Shown: positions 34,013 through 46,205 of the stretch, in pieces | How the letters are laid out: each line of letters begins with the position of its first letter | Position numbering within the stretch: the first letter of the stretch is position 1 | From: Akebia trifoliata | Taxonomy: Eukaryota > Streptophyta > Magnoliopsida > Ranunculales > Lardizabalaceae | Assembly: GCA_017979445.1 (NCBI GenBank) | Contig: CM030705.1 | Coordinates: 11,570,679-11,634,678 of the forward strand | Direction: 5' to 3' | Length of the DNA: 64,000 bases | The notes under the pieces: generated by a model | The model's database searches: none | The model's input: the letters and a program-made list of their open reading frames with translations, nothing else | Told to the model about the DNA's origin: nothing | Program-made: the position numbers and the translations under genes

Positions 34013-34640
34013 ATAGATAAAGAAACGGAGCAAACTTCTCAAATTCTTTGTATTAGTGCAATTAGAAGCATTATGTATGCTATGGTTTGCACTAGATCAG
34101 ACATATCACAAGCAATCAGTGTGGTAAGTCGATACATGGCAAACCCAAGAAAATAACATTAGCAAGGATTGAAGTGGACTCTTAGGTACTTTAATGGTAC
34201 CTTGGATGTAGGCATTGAGTTCAATAGGGATCCAAGAGGGAAGTAGAGTTGTTGGTGACTTGGGCAAGAGATTATCTATTATTGGGTATTTATTTACAAT
34301 GATAGGTGGACTCACTAGTTGGAAATCTATGTTAAAGCCTACAACTTTGTCTACTACAGAGACAGAATATATGACAGTCTTAGAAGTAGTCAAAGAAACA
34401 ATCTGGTTGGAGGGGCTTGTAGGTGAATTGGGGATTAAGCAGAAAAATATGTTATTGTACTGCGACGATCAAAGTATGATATACTTGATGAAGAATTAAG
34501 TTTACCATGCAAGAACCAAACATATAAATGTTCATTTCCACTTCATCAAATATGTAGTATCTGACAAGAAGATTATGTTGGAGAAGATTCATACAGACGA
34601 CAACCCAGCAAATATGATGATAAGTCAGTTACAAGTTGTA
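34013..34640 (+). pseudogene. copia RNase H remnant
   Basis: Recognisable phrases are SIIGYLFTMIGGLTSWKS, TTLSTTETEYM (the usual STxEAEY site), YCDDQSMIYL and ARTKHINVHFHFI, the normal C-terminal order of copia polyproteins. A TAA at about 34498 and upstream stops break the frame. Confidence 0.85.
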
Positions 34641-34803
34641 ACTAGATGAATCATAGGCATTGCTTGGACTTGGACTTGGACTTGGTCAACATCTATTGAG
34701 ATGTGTCTAGGTATTGAGGGGGTGTAGGAAGGGTACCTCAAGAGGGTACGAAGGATGAAGCATTTATTGTTGTCATTAGCATAATTCAAATCAAAGTGGA
34801 GAT

Positions 34804-35159
34804 TGTTAAGTAATTGTGTTGTATTCTTGCTGCGCTATATAGAGTTGCGAGGTATAGCACCCTCTCCCCTAGGAGTGTAGGGGCGAAGCCCTCATCCAAA
34901 TTTTTTAAGGGGTACAAAAAGGGCAATTGTGTAATATTTTCTTGAGGATTTTTTAATTTTTTGGGGGCCTTTATTTTAGGGAGTTTTATATGTTTTGGTA
35001 ACTCTCGATTTTATAAATAAAGATCTCTAGGGATTTAAAACTTATAAGAAAATAGTGATTGTTCTTATTTTGTTCTGTGGACGTAGGCACTCTACCGAAC
35101 CACATAAATCCTTGTGTTTGGTGCGATTGCGTTATCTTTGCTATTTCATTTTTTTCACA
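34804..35159 (+). repeat. 3' LTR of the copia element
   Basis: It begins TGTTAAGTAATTGTGTTGTA directly after a purine-rich tract and ends TTTTTCACA, followed by ATTCA. It contains a TATA-like TTTATAAATAAAG near 35014 and the block CTGTGGACGTAGGC shared with the family. Confidence 0.85.
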
Positions 35160-35367
35160 ATTCATTAATGTTAAAACATATGCTTGGTATAAATCAATCA
35201 ATATACATCAAAGTAACATTGTCACTATTCGCTGACGAATCCATCTATTAGTTCTCAAGTTAAGTCTTTCTTCAACGTCACACATTTAGACTTGAGTGAC
35301 TAACTTCAATTTGAGGATTTTGTGTCCAGGCACTTAATTTGAATGTGATTTTTCTTTACTTTCACAC

Positions 35368-35573
35368 ATGGTTTCAAAACATGTCCGAGATTGAGACGTA
35401 TCGCTAGAGTCATCTCGGTATCAGACATGGACAAGACAGACGGACAAGTCAATGTATTAGACGAGATTTAAAACCCCACATTCATTTTTCTCATTATTGA
35501 ACGAGACATCCCAAACGTATCGAAAAACTCGTCTAAGATGAGACATCAAAATGAGTTTTAAAACCATGCTTTC
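35368..35573. mobile_element. CCATGGTTTTAAAA MITE family, copy 3
   Basis: It runs from CATGGTTTCAAAACATGTCC to GAGTTTTAAAACCATG, with GGTATCAGACATGGACAAGA inside. It lies between the copia element and the DOT3 gene, about 380 bp upstream of the DOT3 start codon. Confidence 0.65.
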
Positions 35574-35954
35574 ACATAAATAATTTTGGGCAATATATCT
35601 ATATATACTACGAACTTTTATATTTTTTTATTGAATGTAAATAGATCTAGAATCAATCAACCACAGTCCAATGGATTTTATAAACTTTTGGTTCAATCAT
35701 GAGTTCAGTTTTTAATACAAAGATGCAAACGAAACACTAAACATTCTCCCCTTTTGTGATAACGATCACACTTACGAGGAATAAATTAAATCAATTAATC
35801 CACCAAACAAACCCAATACTATTTATCTATCATAATCACAGCCACACACTCACCTCTCATACATTTATTCAAACAAGGCCCACCCTCACCTTCTTCTTCT
35901 TCTTCTAATGATCTAATTTGAATCTCTTGATGCATTTGTGGTTGAAGAGGCACC

Positions 35955-38900
35955 ATGAGGAAGTCTCTTCAGATGACTGTGCCACAATCCCCTCAATGTG
36001 ATCAAACTATACTGGTTCCTTCCAACCAATTCGCAATCGTTGAGAGTTTCGAAAAGAAGGAACAATCATGGTAAAATCTTTTATTTATGATGCTATTTGG
36101 GTTTCCAATTTCTTGTTTCAGAATACTAGTTTCGGTCGAGTTTCTGACCTATCTTGGACTATTCGATTGAGCTGATGAGTTGAGACCGTCGTGTTTTGAG
36201 ACCAAGTTTTAATTAAATTCTGATTTTTGTTTATCTAAGAGACTGAAAGTAGATATGGGTATAATTGAAATAACATAAGACATGGTTTTAGACATAATCA
36301 CATGTAAGAATAAGATTAGTTCAACTTAAAAAACAAACCCTAAATTTTTTAGATAAAGATTTTATGGTGATGATATATGATTATTCCTTCTGAACTTTGA
36401 TGGGCTCATGCAGGTTTGCCACTTCTCAAGTCCCCACGGATCTAATAATTCAAGTACAAGATATCACCTTTTATATTCACAGGGTAATGTACAAAACTTT
36501 ATCTTATAACATCAAACCATCAATGTAAGATTCTACAAAGGAATAAAAAAAAAATTATATAAGGTTCAATTTTCTTAATAATATATACCCCAAATCAAAA
36601 TTAGGAAAATATTTGTTTATCCTGTATTTAAAATAAAACTTTTTTTTTAAATTTATTTATTTGAGATGAATATGATAATTTTATTACTATATTTAAAAAT
36701 ATATTTCCAAATGAAATTGAAATTTTACCTTAATTAACAAACATTATGACCAAATAGTAGGGTTGTCAATGGATTGGGTCCAGATTGAATCAGTGTTGAT
36801 TTGGTACCGGTCTAATGAGGATCAAATCGGGGTTTTATCGGAACTCAATATTAAGATCCAAACTCAATCCATTAACAATTGGATTGGGCCAAATCCGATT
36901 TTATATACAAAATCTAATAAACTTCATACATCTCAACAAATATACAATATAATTTATATACTTTCTAACATGTTATGGGATCGGGACATGATTGATCCAG
37001 ATCTTATCCAATAAGATATCGGATAGGATTGTTATCGAAATCCAAAACATCGATCTAGACCCCTGAAGTTATTGGATCGAATTTTGGGTATGATCCAATC
37101 CATTGACAGTCCTACGAAATAGAACATAACCATAGTTGGTTCCAAAAAAAAAAAATTCTTTCCAAATGCCCTTGTCTTCAATATATAACCACCCGGGCGG
37201 AGCTAGGAGCTGGTGGGGGCAATTGCCCCCACAGAACTTTAAGACACTCTTATATTTTCAACTAATTACATGCCCCATTTGTTCTCCCTCCCCTTCTTCA
37301 CATTGCCTCTTGACCGGACCTTCTCATATATTAATTGAAAATGACCTAAATATCCTTTTCTTCAACTTCTAACTAAAAACCTCTGAATTTCTTCATAAAA
37401 CCATTCATCTTCCAGTTCTTTAACTATAGAACTAACCATAGTTTGCCCCCACTACAAAAAAACAAATAAAAGATGAGGTTGAATAGATTAAAGATACTCT
37501 TGGGGAGAATAATCAAGATTTTTATACTAGAATTTGAAGATTACGACATTTAGGTCATTTTTCATTAGTCAATAATAGAAGATCAAGGTCAAAGGGGCAT
37601 ATGATTATCTTGAAAACTCGAGAGGTATCTCAAATATTCCCAAAAATGTGGAGGGCATCTCCAAATCACCCAACATTAAATCAATGAAAAAAAAAAATCC
37701 AAAACTTTTAATATAATTACCATTATATTCAAAGAAGTTGTTTCCCACTTAACCATGTTGACTTAAGTTTTAACTTCATCTTTGCTTTGTTTGATTCAAT
37801 TATCAGTATCCATTGATTTCAAGAAGTGAGTACATGAGTCAACTTAATCTTCCTCCTTCAAGTTCGAATTTTGGTTATGATCTCAAGCTCGACAACTTCC
37901 CAGGTGGATCGGAGACATTCGAAATCATTCTGAAGTTCTGCTATGGCCTCCCTGTAGATCTAACTGCCACCAATGTAGTTCCATTAAGGTGTGCATCAGA
38001 ATTCTTGCAAATGACAGAAGAATTCGAGGAAGGCAACCTCATATCCAAGACAGAAGCTTTCCTCGCATTCATAGTCCTCTCTTCTTGGAGAGACTCAATA
38101 ACTGTCCTCAAGTCGTGCGAGTCCCTCACTTCATGGGCTGAGAACCTCCAAATTGTTAGAAGGTGTTGTGCCATTATATTTACAGTAATGATTTTATGTA
38201 TGGGATATGCTACCAAGCAAGATTTCACGAGGAAGTTAGCATTCTCTACAATCATGTTTCTTTCGTAACTACATCTGAAAAGATTTTTTATCTCATCTTT
38301 TAGTACAAAAAGGCAACGATTTTGTTATCATCACTTCATGGTATTTTTGTAAATATAATGAGTTCTCGTAAAGTTATTTAAAAAAATATTATTAAACAAT
38401 TATTTTTTACAATAAAAGACAAAAGTAATAATAATTTTTCTTTGGTTTTTTTTTTTTTTTTCCTTCTTTTTAAATTACAGGGTAAGTGCATGCTTTTGGG
38501 ATGTACTTTGCACTTGAGGAACCATTGCTTATGCCTCTAATAATAGAACAAATTAAGTTATTGGGGTAAGGTCTCCATCTCCACAAGACCACAAAATATG
38601 ATCTAGAGGTTGGGTTCTTTGTATCATGGAGATCCTTCGGTCAAATACTAATTACAGACTTGAGTGTTGGTTAAAGTTTGTGAGTGTTGATGTCACGACT
38701 TAGGTGGAAAAATCACTTTCCCCCACTAATTACTTACTACTAATCATGCTTGTGTAGCAAAAAAAAAAAAAAACTAATAATAATGTCTTTAAGATTGTGA
38801 TTACATGCCTCGAGTTCTCTTAGTGCCTTCTTTTACTAATTTTAAATTTTGGACTCTCTTTCAACAGGTGCATTGACTCGATCGCCTCAAAGGCAACTAT

Positions 38901-41900
38901 AGACAATTCTTTGACTGGAGAAACATCTAACGACAAAGAATGGTGGTTCGAAAATGTAACAACCCTTCGAATTGATCACTTTATTCGAATTATAACCGCG
39001 ATTAAAGCAAAAGGATTGAAACCAGAGATCATAGGTGCATGCATCATGAAGTATGCAGAGAAATGGTTGCCTGGTATGAATGCAGAGATTGAAGGACAAA
39101 GAGGATATGGGTATGGTACAAATGAGTTTCAATTGAGTATTTTGAGTGGAAGGAGGGAAGAAGGAAGTGTTGGACGTAACAAGGAACATAGAATGATGAT
39201 AGAAGTCTTGGTGAGTATACTTCCACCTCAAAGAGATGCTGTTCCATGTAAATTTTTGCTGTGGATGTTGAAGATGGCTGTGGTGTATTCGGCGACGCCA
39301 GCATTAGTGTCCGAGTTGGAGACAAGAGTTGGTATGGTGTTGGAGGATGCCACTGTGAATGATCTGTTGATACCTGTTTACAAGAATGGAAATGAAGGGG
39401 CGCTTGGAAGGTGAGATATCTACCTTTGCTTTGTTCTTCATGCATATCTACTTCTACAAATGAATTAAGAGTCTGTTTGGAAGACGGAGTTGGATCACCC
39501 AAGTGATCGTCCCATGCCATCCAGTAGTGCTCTCACTGGATTGGATGACTCAGAATCCGATCTAATAACTTTGGACATGAAAAAGAGGATTTGGGTTTCG
39601 ATAAAGATCCAATTTGATAAGCTATCAGATCGGTTTTGGATAAATAAATAAAAGTCAGATTTTTTTATCCAAACCCATAGTTGTCTAATCGGATTTAGAT
39701 CCTAACATTGAGGTTTGATTTATAATAATAAATTAAAAAAACCAATCCAACAGATGCCTGATCTAATTCTCACCAAATCTCAATTCTGGCTCGGGTACCA
39801 TTCAATCCTTATCGGATTGGTCCAGATCAATCAAGACCCGATCGATTGACAATCCCAACATCTAGACTGACTATGCTCAGACCGCCCTGTGGTGCACCAT
39901 GCCAACATTTTTGTGTTTGGGTTACCCAACGATGACTCCAACTCCAACTTATGCTGGCTAATGCTAGAGTTCATTTTGGTAAAACCAAGCTCCACCTGGA
40001 CGTGTACAGAGTCAAGTCAATACAAAATTAATTAAGTAAAATATCGAGTCGAACATTGATTAATACAAAATCACAAATAATTAATTCAATAAATGGTACA
40101 TATGGAGAAGTTCTCCATTTGACAACAGCACCATGCACGACGTTGACATGATGCAAAGGATCCTAGAATATTACCTAATACACGCGGAACAGCGGCAACA
40201 CCAACCACCACCACAAAAGTGTGGGAAATTAGATGTGGGGAAACTATTAGATGGTTACTTAGCAGAGATCGCTAGAGACCCAAATCTTTCCATCTCCAAG
40301 TTTCAAGTTCTTGCCGAAGCTTTGCCCGAAAATGCTCGTACCTGCCATGACGGTCTTTACAGAGCCATTGATACCTATATCAAGGTAACATGTTCTCACT
40401 CATTTTCTTTTTTTTAAATTGAATTTAAACTTCAATCACAAAATTGTCTTTATCAGTTTATTTTGTTTAGATGATCCAAAACCAAAACCTATTATATAAA
40501 CAGTTCTAGTTCATATACTGAAACAAATGGACCGAAAAATTAGATAATTGGCTCTTGGATATCCCTTTAAAGGTTATGCCCTAGTTAGGGCACCAAATAT
40601 CTTGATAGATAATCCAGTCAGGATTTAGGTACCGAATGAGCTAAGTTTCTATTGAGCCAGATAACACAAACCCTGTTTTATGCCCTAGGAAGAGTAAGTC
40701 GTTTACACCTTTCATATCCATGACAAGAATGAAGTGGGCATTAACAATAGAAAACTGACTTGTGAGGGTAACTTAGATGTACTCTACTTTACAGTGAAAA
40801 ATTTGAGATACCCTGTGTTTTCAACTGATGGAACACCATGTTGACCTTGATTTACTTTAAAAGTAATAAGAAAATGACCTAAATACCCTTGTCTTCATCT
40901 TCTAGTCAAATCCTCAAGATGTTTCTAACAAAAAAAAATCCATCATTTAGAAAACCTTCCATTTTTCTACCCAAAAGCCATACCTTATTCTTCTGGTTTG
41001 AAGGTTGAAGAACATAGTCATAATGCTGAAGATGAGGATGAGTGCATGTAGGTTATTTTCATGAGTTTCTCAGAGGAGAAAGATCAAGGGCTATGTCTAC
41101 ATTTTGAAAACATGGGGTACCTCAAATATTCATATATAAAAAATGGAGGGATGTGTCTAAATCAACCCTTTTTAATAAGGAATGGAAAGACTAGGAGAGA
41201 AAATTAGAAATGATTGAACTTGACAATGTAGGAGTAAAGACGATACACTAAGAGGGAGTAAGATGGTTTGGGCACGTCATGTTCAACAAAGACCGATTAC
41301 AACCTAGTTCGAAGAAATATTCAAGTTGGAGAATCTACAAGAGTGAGGAACAAACAAAAGAATACGGATGGAGATAGTAAAAGAATATATAAAAAGCACT
41401 TTCAATAACAGAAAACATAGCTATAGGCAGAGTGGAATGAAGGAACAGGATTCGTTTAGCCGACCCCAAATCTTTGGGACAAGGCTTTGATTGTTATGAT
41501 GATTGAAAAACATCCTTATTCTTACTCTGCAATCTGTTTCTTAAGACTCATCCTACTATTACGGAGCACGATAGGCGGAGGTTGTGCAAAGCCATGGACT
41601 GTGAGAAGCTTTCACTGGATGCATGCATGCACGCTGCACAAAATGATCGGTTGCCTCTAAGAACAGTCGTACAGGTAACATTCAATTACAAGGTGAAGCA
41701 TATCAATCAGTAATACCAACTCTTAGTTTCATGGGTTTTCCAAGCAACAGATTTTACCATTTAGTAGTAATAATGATCCTTGATTAGATGCGCCATTAAA
41801 GAATTTCGGATGATTTTGAGATGTCTTCCCTGTTTTGGTGTATATTTGAGATACCCTTTTGATTTTGGTCTTCAATGAGAGACTAACAAAAAAATGCATT

Positions 41901-42768
41901 CAGTCTCCAAACTCCTTTCAAAAATCCCCCTTTTTTTTTCTCCAAAATCCCTCATGCATTCCGTCTTCCCATGATCACCTCATTATCCTGTTGAACTAGA
42001 TTCAACTGGATTTCCTAAAAATATCCGCTTGGTTGAGTAACCTTAACCAACTCCCATCTTTTTTTTCCTACATGGCACACTCTTTCAAATAGTATTTGGC
42101 CTTTCTATGGTGGACCTACACAACTAAAAACGGATTGATTGGAAAATTTTAGCTTACATAACAAGGAGACGATAAAAGAATCCCAAATCTGATAGATAAA
42201 ACTCACCAATCAAGCAGTTTTCAGGTGTAAGTCCACCATAGAGGGCCAAATATTCATGCTCTACTGGATCCAAAAAAGGGTGCCACATGTCAAAATAAGA
42301 CATGGAGTTGGACAACGTTACTCAAATCCTGGAGTAAAGGATCGAGCGTGAAACCCATGCACAACTGTTAGTTCACTTAGCATTTCTTACCTGAGAAAGA
42401 GAGAAGATTCGCAGGTGTTGTTCTCAGAGCAAGGAAAGATGAGGGAAGCAATAAAGGAGAAGGAACCAATGCCGACTGAAATCTTCGTTGAGCAGGAGAG
42501 CGCCCAGTCCTCTACCAAGAAAGAGATCAAAAGTATTAAAGCAGAACTAGAGAAGGTCAGGACAAAGATGGCAGAGCTACAGAATGACTATTCCATGCTG
42601 CAAAATTCGTTCGAAAAGATCAACAAACAAAAATCTTTATCAAGTTGGATTTCAGGGTGGAAGAAGTTCAAGAACTCTACCTTCTTTCATGGAAAAATGG
42701 GTAGCGAGGACATGGGAGAAATGAAGCATAGCAAGGACGGTCGCCGAAGGAGGGTCTCTGTATCCTAG
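35955..42768 (+). CDS. DOT3: BTB/POZ-NPH3 protein DOT3
   Basis: Seven exons join with matching phases: 35955-36070, 36414-36483, 37807-38162, 38868-39410, 40111-40384, 41546-41674 and 42415-42768, giving 613 residues. The BTB/POZ domain (about 40-190) begins WFATSQVPTDLIIQVQDITF and contains LDNFPGGSETFEIILKFCYG. The NPH3 domain (about 197-505) contains RIDHFIRIITAIKAKG, LPENARTCHDGLYRAID and LSLDACMHAAQNDRLPLRTV. A coiled coil (about 527-567, KEIKSIKAELEKVRTKMAEL) and a basic C-terminus (GRRRRVSVS) follow. The N-terminus MRKSLQMTVPQSPQ and overall layout match DOT3. Family members are substrate adaptors for CUL3 ubiquitin ligases near the plasma membrane; Arabidopsis DOT3 acts in leaf venation and shoot development. 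Exon 5 has neighbouring possible acceptors (40108, 40111 or 40129). Every domain looks intact. Confidence 0.93.
36758..37114. mobile_element. hAT-type MITE in DOT3 intron 2, 8-bp TSD
   Basis: The ends TAGGGTTGTCAATGGATTGG and CCAATCCATTGACAGTCCTA are inverted repeats. The flanks CCAAATAG (36750-36757) and CGAAATAG (37115-37122) agree at 7 of 8 bases, the duplication length expected of hAT elements. The interior is GATCCAAT-rich and noncoding. It is the best-preserved member of the family also seen at 13.4, 20.9 and 25.1 kb. Confidence 0.8.
37170..37672. mobile_element. Dispersed repeat / MITE remnants in DOT3 intron 2
   Basis: The block GGGGGCAATTGCCCCCACAG (a palindromic core) followed by TTGAAAATGACCTAAATA resembles 15600-15850. 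The right end (AGGTATCTCAAATATTC ... CATCTCCAAATCACCC) belongs to the same family as 40766-41168. It is decayed and noncoding. Confidence 0.45.
40766..41168. mobile_element. GGTGATTTA-family MITE in DOT3 intron 5
   Basis: The left end (GGGTAACTTAGATGTACTCT, then TTTGAGATACCCTGTGTTTT) pairs with the right end (GAAAACATGGGGTACCTCAA, then ATGTGTCTAAATCAACCC). Terminal inverted repeats are about 60 bp with mismatches. The interior has no coding capacity. Confidence 0.65.
41210..41510 (+). mobile_element. 3' fragment of an RTE-type LINE in DOT3 intron 5
   Basis: A frame with VRWFGHVM (about 41252-41281) is the conserved phrase near the C-terminus of plant RTE reverse transcriptases. About 200 bp on comes the typical 3' end TAGCCGACCCCAAATCTTTG followed by GGACAAGGCTTTGATTGTTA. 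Stops and frameshifts show it is dead. The same tail occurs at 8650-8712. Confidence 0.75.
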
Positions 42769-43342
42769 TACAGCTTGACGCCACCCGCTGTAAATAAAAA
42801 CCAGCCGAAAACCTCTCCAAGCTTGGTTGGTTTCTTCATGAACAAGTGTGTTAATGAATCTTGTGTGCCTCTTTGCATCATATTTTTGTAGCTTCTCTCA
42901 TAAAAATAAGAGAATAAAGCTCCACAGCGTTTCCTTGAGTAAATCTCTCCGTCGGACTAGCAAATATGGGTTTCTCCAAACTAACACACTTCACATGCCC
43001 GAATCAGAAGCTTCGAGCAATTTTAAAAAAAATTCTTGTCTTTCACTAGATCAAAGTATACTCCAATTGCATTTTAAATAAATTCAGACTCAGAAATACA
43101 AAAATACTGAGATTTTGACTTGTTATTGGATAGAAATTGAAAATCTATTCTAATTATTCATGTTCAACACAAAAATATAGTCGGAAAAGTTACCACAGAA
43201 TTTAAAATATCCAAAAAAATTCCATAACAGGATTTTAACCAACATCGAGTCTATCAAAGATATCTCCTTGTAAATTTCCTCTCCAAAGTGATCAACTCAC
43301 AAAATCAGATTTGATTTCTTTCTTTTCAAAATGCAAACACAG
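42769..43342. other. Tail-to-tail intergenic region, DOT3 and mRPL23
   Basis: This contains the 3' ends of two convergent genes: AATAAA-like signals (for example AAATAAA near 42793) for DOT3, and on the opposite strand the 3' region of the ribosomal protein gene. I see no further gene or repeat. Confidence 0.55.
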
Positions 43343-44007
43343 CTACCTCGAAGAACGCATGCTGGTCCACGGAAACTTAGCTGTCTCAGCAGAGCGATCA
43401 CCATGAATGCCACGGCCACCTCTTATGTCAGATTGATTCTCAGGCTTAAACCGGCTATCTACCTTGACATCAAGCCAATGTGACTTCACCTCTCGTTCAT
43501 CAACAATGCTTGACTTTGATTGCTTGTTCATGGCTCTCCTCTCTTCTTCAATTATACGGATTGGGTAGAGATCTGGAGAGAGGGATAAGGGGTGCCTTAG
43601 AGTTACATAAGCCTTCTTGTAGTCTGGTTTTGCAATCACAATTCCTCCTCTCTTCTTTTTCTTCCCTTCCATATTCAAAGTTCGAACCTCTTCAACTTCA
43701 AAGCCGTAAAGTGATTCAAGAACCCTCTTGATTTCAATCTTCCAATTTTAAAACGGAAAATGATCCAAGAAAAAAAAAAGTAACCTTTTAACATTATTCA
43801 AAAATTACAGATTGGAGAGGGTACTAATTTCCAAAAATATAAAAAACAATAATGAAAATGTACCTTAGAAGCGGAAGGAATCGTCTTGAGTGCAATTTCT
43901 TTTATGTTATAGAATGTTTTGGGCATGAGAAGCTTGATGGGGAGATTAGCAAAATAAACAACCCTTCTTCCTAATCTGCTTCCCATCTTTGTTTCTTGAT
44001 CTAACTT
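43343..44007 (-). CDS. Mitochondrial ribosomal protein L23 (uL23m)
   Basis: Minus-strand coding exons are 43986-43864 (from the ATG) and 43738-43343. They join in phase 0 with GT-AG borders to give 172 residues. The protein begins MGSRLGRRVVYFANLPIKLL, continues with KEIALKTIPSASK, then IEIKRVLESLYGFEVEEV, and contains GKKKKRGGIVIAKPDYKKAY near residue 70, followed by YVTLRHPLSLSPDLYPIR. This is the plant L23/L15e-family protein of mitochondrial type (Arabidopsis relative At4g39880), a subunit of the large ribosomal subunit beside the exit tunnel. Length is close to the family's ~178 residues. The exon carrying the ATG starts at 44007 with 21 untranslated bases. I see no disabling change. Confidence 0.9.
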
Positions 44008-44244
44008 CTGCAAATCAGAGCAAAATATACCTTCACCACCATTTCCCTTAATTTCTATCAAAACTGACTAAAAAAATTTCTGCACTAGATTCTGCCTAAG
44101 TTCTAATATAGATATTTCGAATTCCAAGTTTTAGTGCTTCGATCCTTCTAATTCTAAGCTACAAATTGGGTAAAAATACCTCCCAACAGAAGAATCTCTT
44201 AAAAACGAATAAATTAAATAAAAAAGAAGAAGATAAGAACTGAC

Positions 44245-44510
44245 CTGTTGGATTTGAGCTTCGATGAGTTTCGAAAATTCCTCAAAACCCCTAACCTGAA
44301 ATGAGGAAAAATAAATCCAAAACAGAGAAAAAATATAATATATAAAATAAGAAGATGATAGTGATGGCGGAGAAATCTCCATATTCTCTTACCAGTGAAG
44401 GCGAAGAGAGGATGAGGGAAGCTGTGAACCAGTACGGAGAAGAGAGTAACGAAGGAGAAGAAAAGAAACCCTACTTTCTTGAGAAGGATATGCGATTGGA
44501 TTTCGAGATT
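44245..44510 (-). other. Untranslated 5' exons of the mRPL23 gene
   Basis: On the minus strand, a leader exon from about 44510 ends at 44393 with a strong donor (CACTG|GTAAGAG). A second exon spans 44295-44245 between acceptor TTTCAG and donor CAACAG|GTCAGT. The next acceptor (ATTTGCAG) starts the ATG exon at 44007. The leader contains a GTAGGGTTTC block (telo-box-like in reverse). The reading is inferred from splice signals only. Confidence 0.6.
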
Positions 44511-44691
44511 TGGGTAAGGGCAAGACTGTCAAAAAAATATCTACTTTTTATTGATAGCTGCTATTAACACACCAACTTTTACTTATAATACACCAATCCA
44601 TTCGCAAACAACTACGAATTTATGATGCTATTTGGGTTTTTAATTTCTTGCTTCGGAATATTAGTTTTAATTCGGGTGAATCTCCAGTACA

Positions 44692-44922
44692 TGGTTTTAA
44701 AACTCGTTCAAGACAGAGATATATCGTCCAAGTTAACTCAGTATCAAAGTTAAATGAGATTAATTTCAAGTCACTTTTTTTTATCGGGATTTAATACCTC
44801 ACTTTCAATTTTTTTATTTTTTTGAACGAGATGTCTCAAACATATCAGAAAACTTGTCTGAGACAATTCAATATCAAGCCTGGACGAGATGAGATGCAAA
44901 TCGAGTTTTAAAATCATGGTCA
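44692..44922. mobile_element. CATGGTTTTAAAAC MITE family, copy 4
   Basis: It runs from ACATGGTTTTAAAACTCGTT to GAGTTTTAAAATCATGGT. It lies between the head-to-head mRPL23 and PAA1/PCH1-like genes, about 180 bp beyond the mRPL23 leader and some 760 bp upstream of the other gene's start. Confidence 0.65.
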
Positions 44923-45682
44923 AATATGAAAAAATTTCGGATTTTGGGATATTGTTCATTTTAATTCTCTAAACATGTTTTTTTAGTGAATTCATCATTC
45001 TAATAATCTACAAATTTGTGAGTTTTGTCATTTTTATTTTCAACAAATTCTTAGATAAAATACCAATGATTTTGCCATATCAGTGATTTCGTTGATAATT
45101 TAGCACTAAATTCATTGATTATAAAAATGATAAATTCTTAAACAATTATCGAAGGTTTTGATATTTTCAAAATATTACTAATATTGTCATAATTATTATG
45201 TAATATTGACAAAATATTATCAAATTGTCCATATTACGTGATGATTTGTTAATATTAACAACATTTTGAAAATATAAAAAAAAAATTGTAATTATTTGAG
45301 AATTTGCTCTTATAAAAATGATGAATTTACTATGTAAAACATGTTTTGAGAATTAAAATTAATAGTGCATCGAAATTAAAATTTTGACATAAGTTGCACT
45401 CATTTTGGGAAAGAGTCGTGTTGGACCTCATATCACACATCTTAAGGTGAAAATGGGTAGGAATTATAGATGTTTTTTCACTCATATTTTGAGGTCATTT
45501 AAGCATTATTCTTTTGGAAAAATTCCTTTTAATTTCTGGATTTACAAAAGGATTGATGTGATGTAAGTAAAAGTTGGTGTGGCAATATAATTTGTCTCAT
45601 TCTCACAACTTTATTACCTACGCGCGAGACTGCGGGAGTTATGTACAAAGCTCTAAGCTCATTTCCTCACCAAACAACTTCA
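44923..45682. other. Upstream region of the PAA1/PCH1-like gene
   Basis: AT-rich to about 45560, with a GGACCTCATATCACACATCT foldback fragment at 45420-45510 related to 21030-21180. The last ~70 bases look like a leader. An in-frame ATG at 45641 lies 14 codons before the chosen start at 45683. Confidence 0.4.
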
Positions 45683-46162
45683 ATGGAGTCAACATTCTCA
45701 GCAACAACTCTATTCACACTATCCGAAACCCTAAATTCCTCTTCGAAACCCTTAATCGTTCGCCTTCATGGCCATTTCTCTAGAACTCCTCTGAGTCAAC
45801 AAAGCCTCTCAGTCCCAAAGAGATTTTCTTTTGGTAGAATTAGGTGCATCAGCAATGGTGGTTTTCAGAGGTCGAATGAGATTAATTTGTTCTCTTCTTC
45901 GCCAACATTTCTTTGTAGTTTTTGTATTGGAGCTCCAATTTCATCTCGTTTGGCTTGTGTTTCGAGCTCTGTCTCTGTTGATGTTGCACTTGCTTCAGGG
46001 GGAGGTAGTGATGATGGATTTAATGGCGGAAACAGTGGTGGTGGTGGTGGTGGAGGTGATGGCGGATCTGATGGAGGAGGAGAAACTGAGTTGAAATCTG
46101 TTGTTGGAGAGCCTGAAGAGCTTTCTTCGTTGTCTCCCGATGTGATAATTCTTGATGTTGGT

Positions 46163-46205
<43 letters not shown>

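Larger units (their letters stand above)
29026..35159 (+). mobile_element. Degenerate Ty1/copia LTR retrotransposon, interrupted
   Basis: It has a 5' LTR (29026-29326), a tRNA-iMet-type primer site directly after (ATTAGTATCAGAGTC), gag, zinc knuckle, protease, integrase, reverse transcriptase and RNase H remnants in copia order. A purine tract (AAAGTGGAGATTG) precedes the 3' LTR (34804-35159). All coding parts carry stops and frameshifts. A 1.5-kb solo LTR (31727-33234) splits it between integrase and reverse transcriptase. Flanks ATTAG and ATTCA may be a decayed duplication. It is the likely full-length relative of the solo LTRs in the 7.5-13.2 kb gene. Confidence 0.9.

Noticed and set aside
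39044..39520. Minus-strand open frame of 158 codons
   Set aside because: It is antisense to DOT3 exon 4, whose plus-strand frame is clearly the conserved NPH3 domain.
44355..44567. Plus-strand open frame of 70 codons (MIVMAEKSPYSLTSEG...)
   Set aside because: It overlaps the antisense of the mRPL23 leader exon, which has strong minus-strand splice signals. The plus-strand peptide has no recognisable motif.
45831..46094. Second plus-strand frame rich in Val and Met
   Set aside because: It is a shifted reading of the glycine-rich linker of the PCH1-like exon 1.
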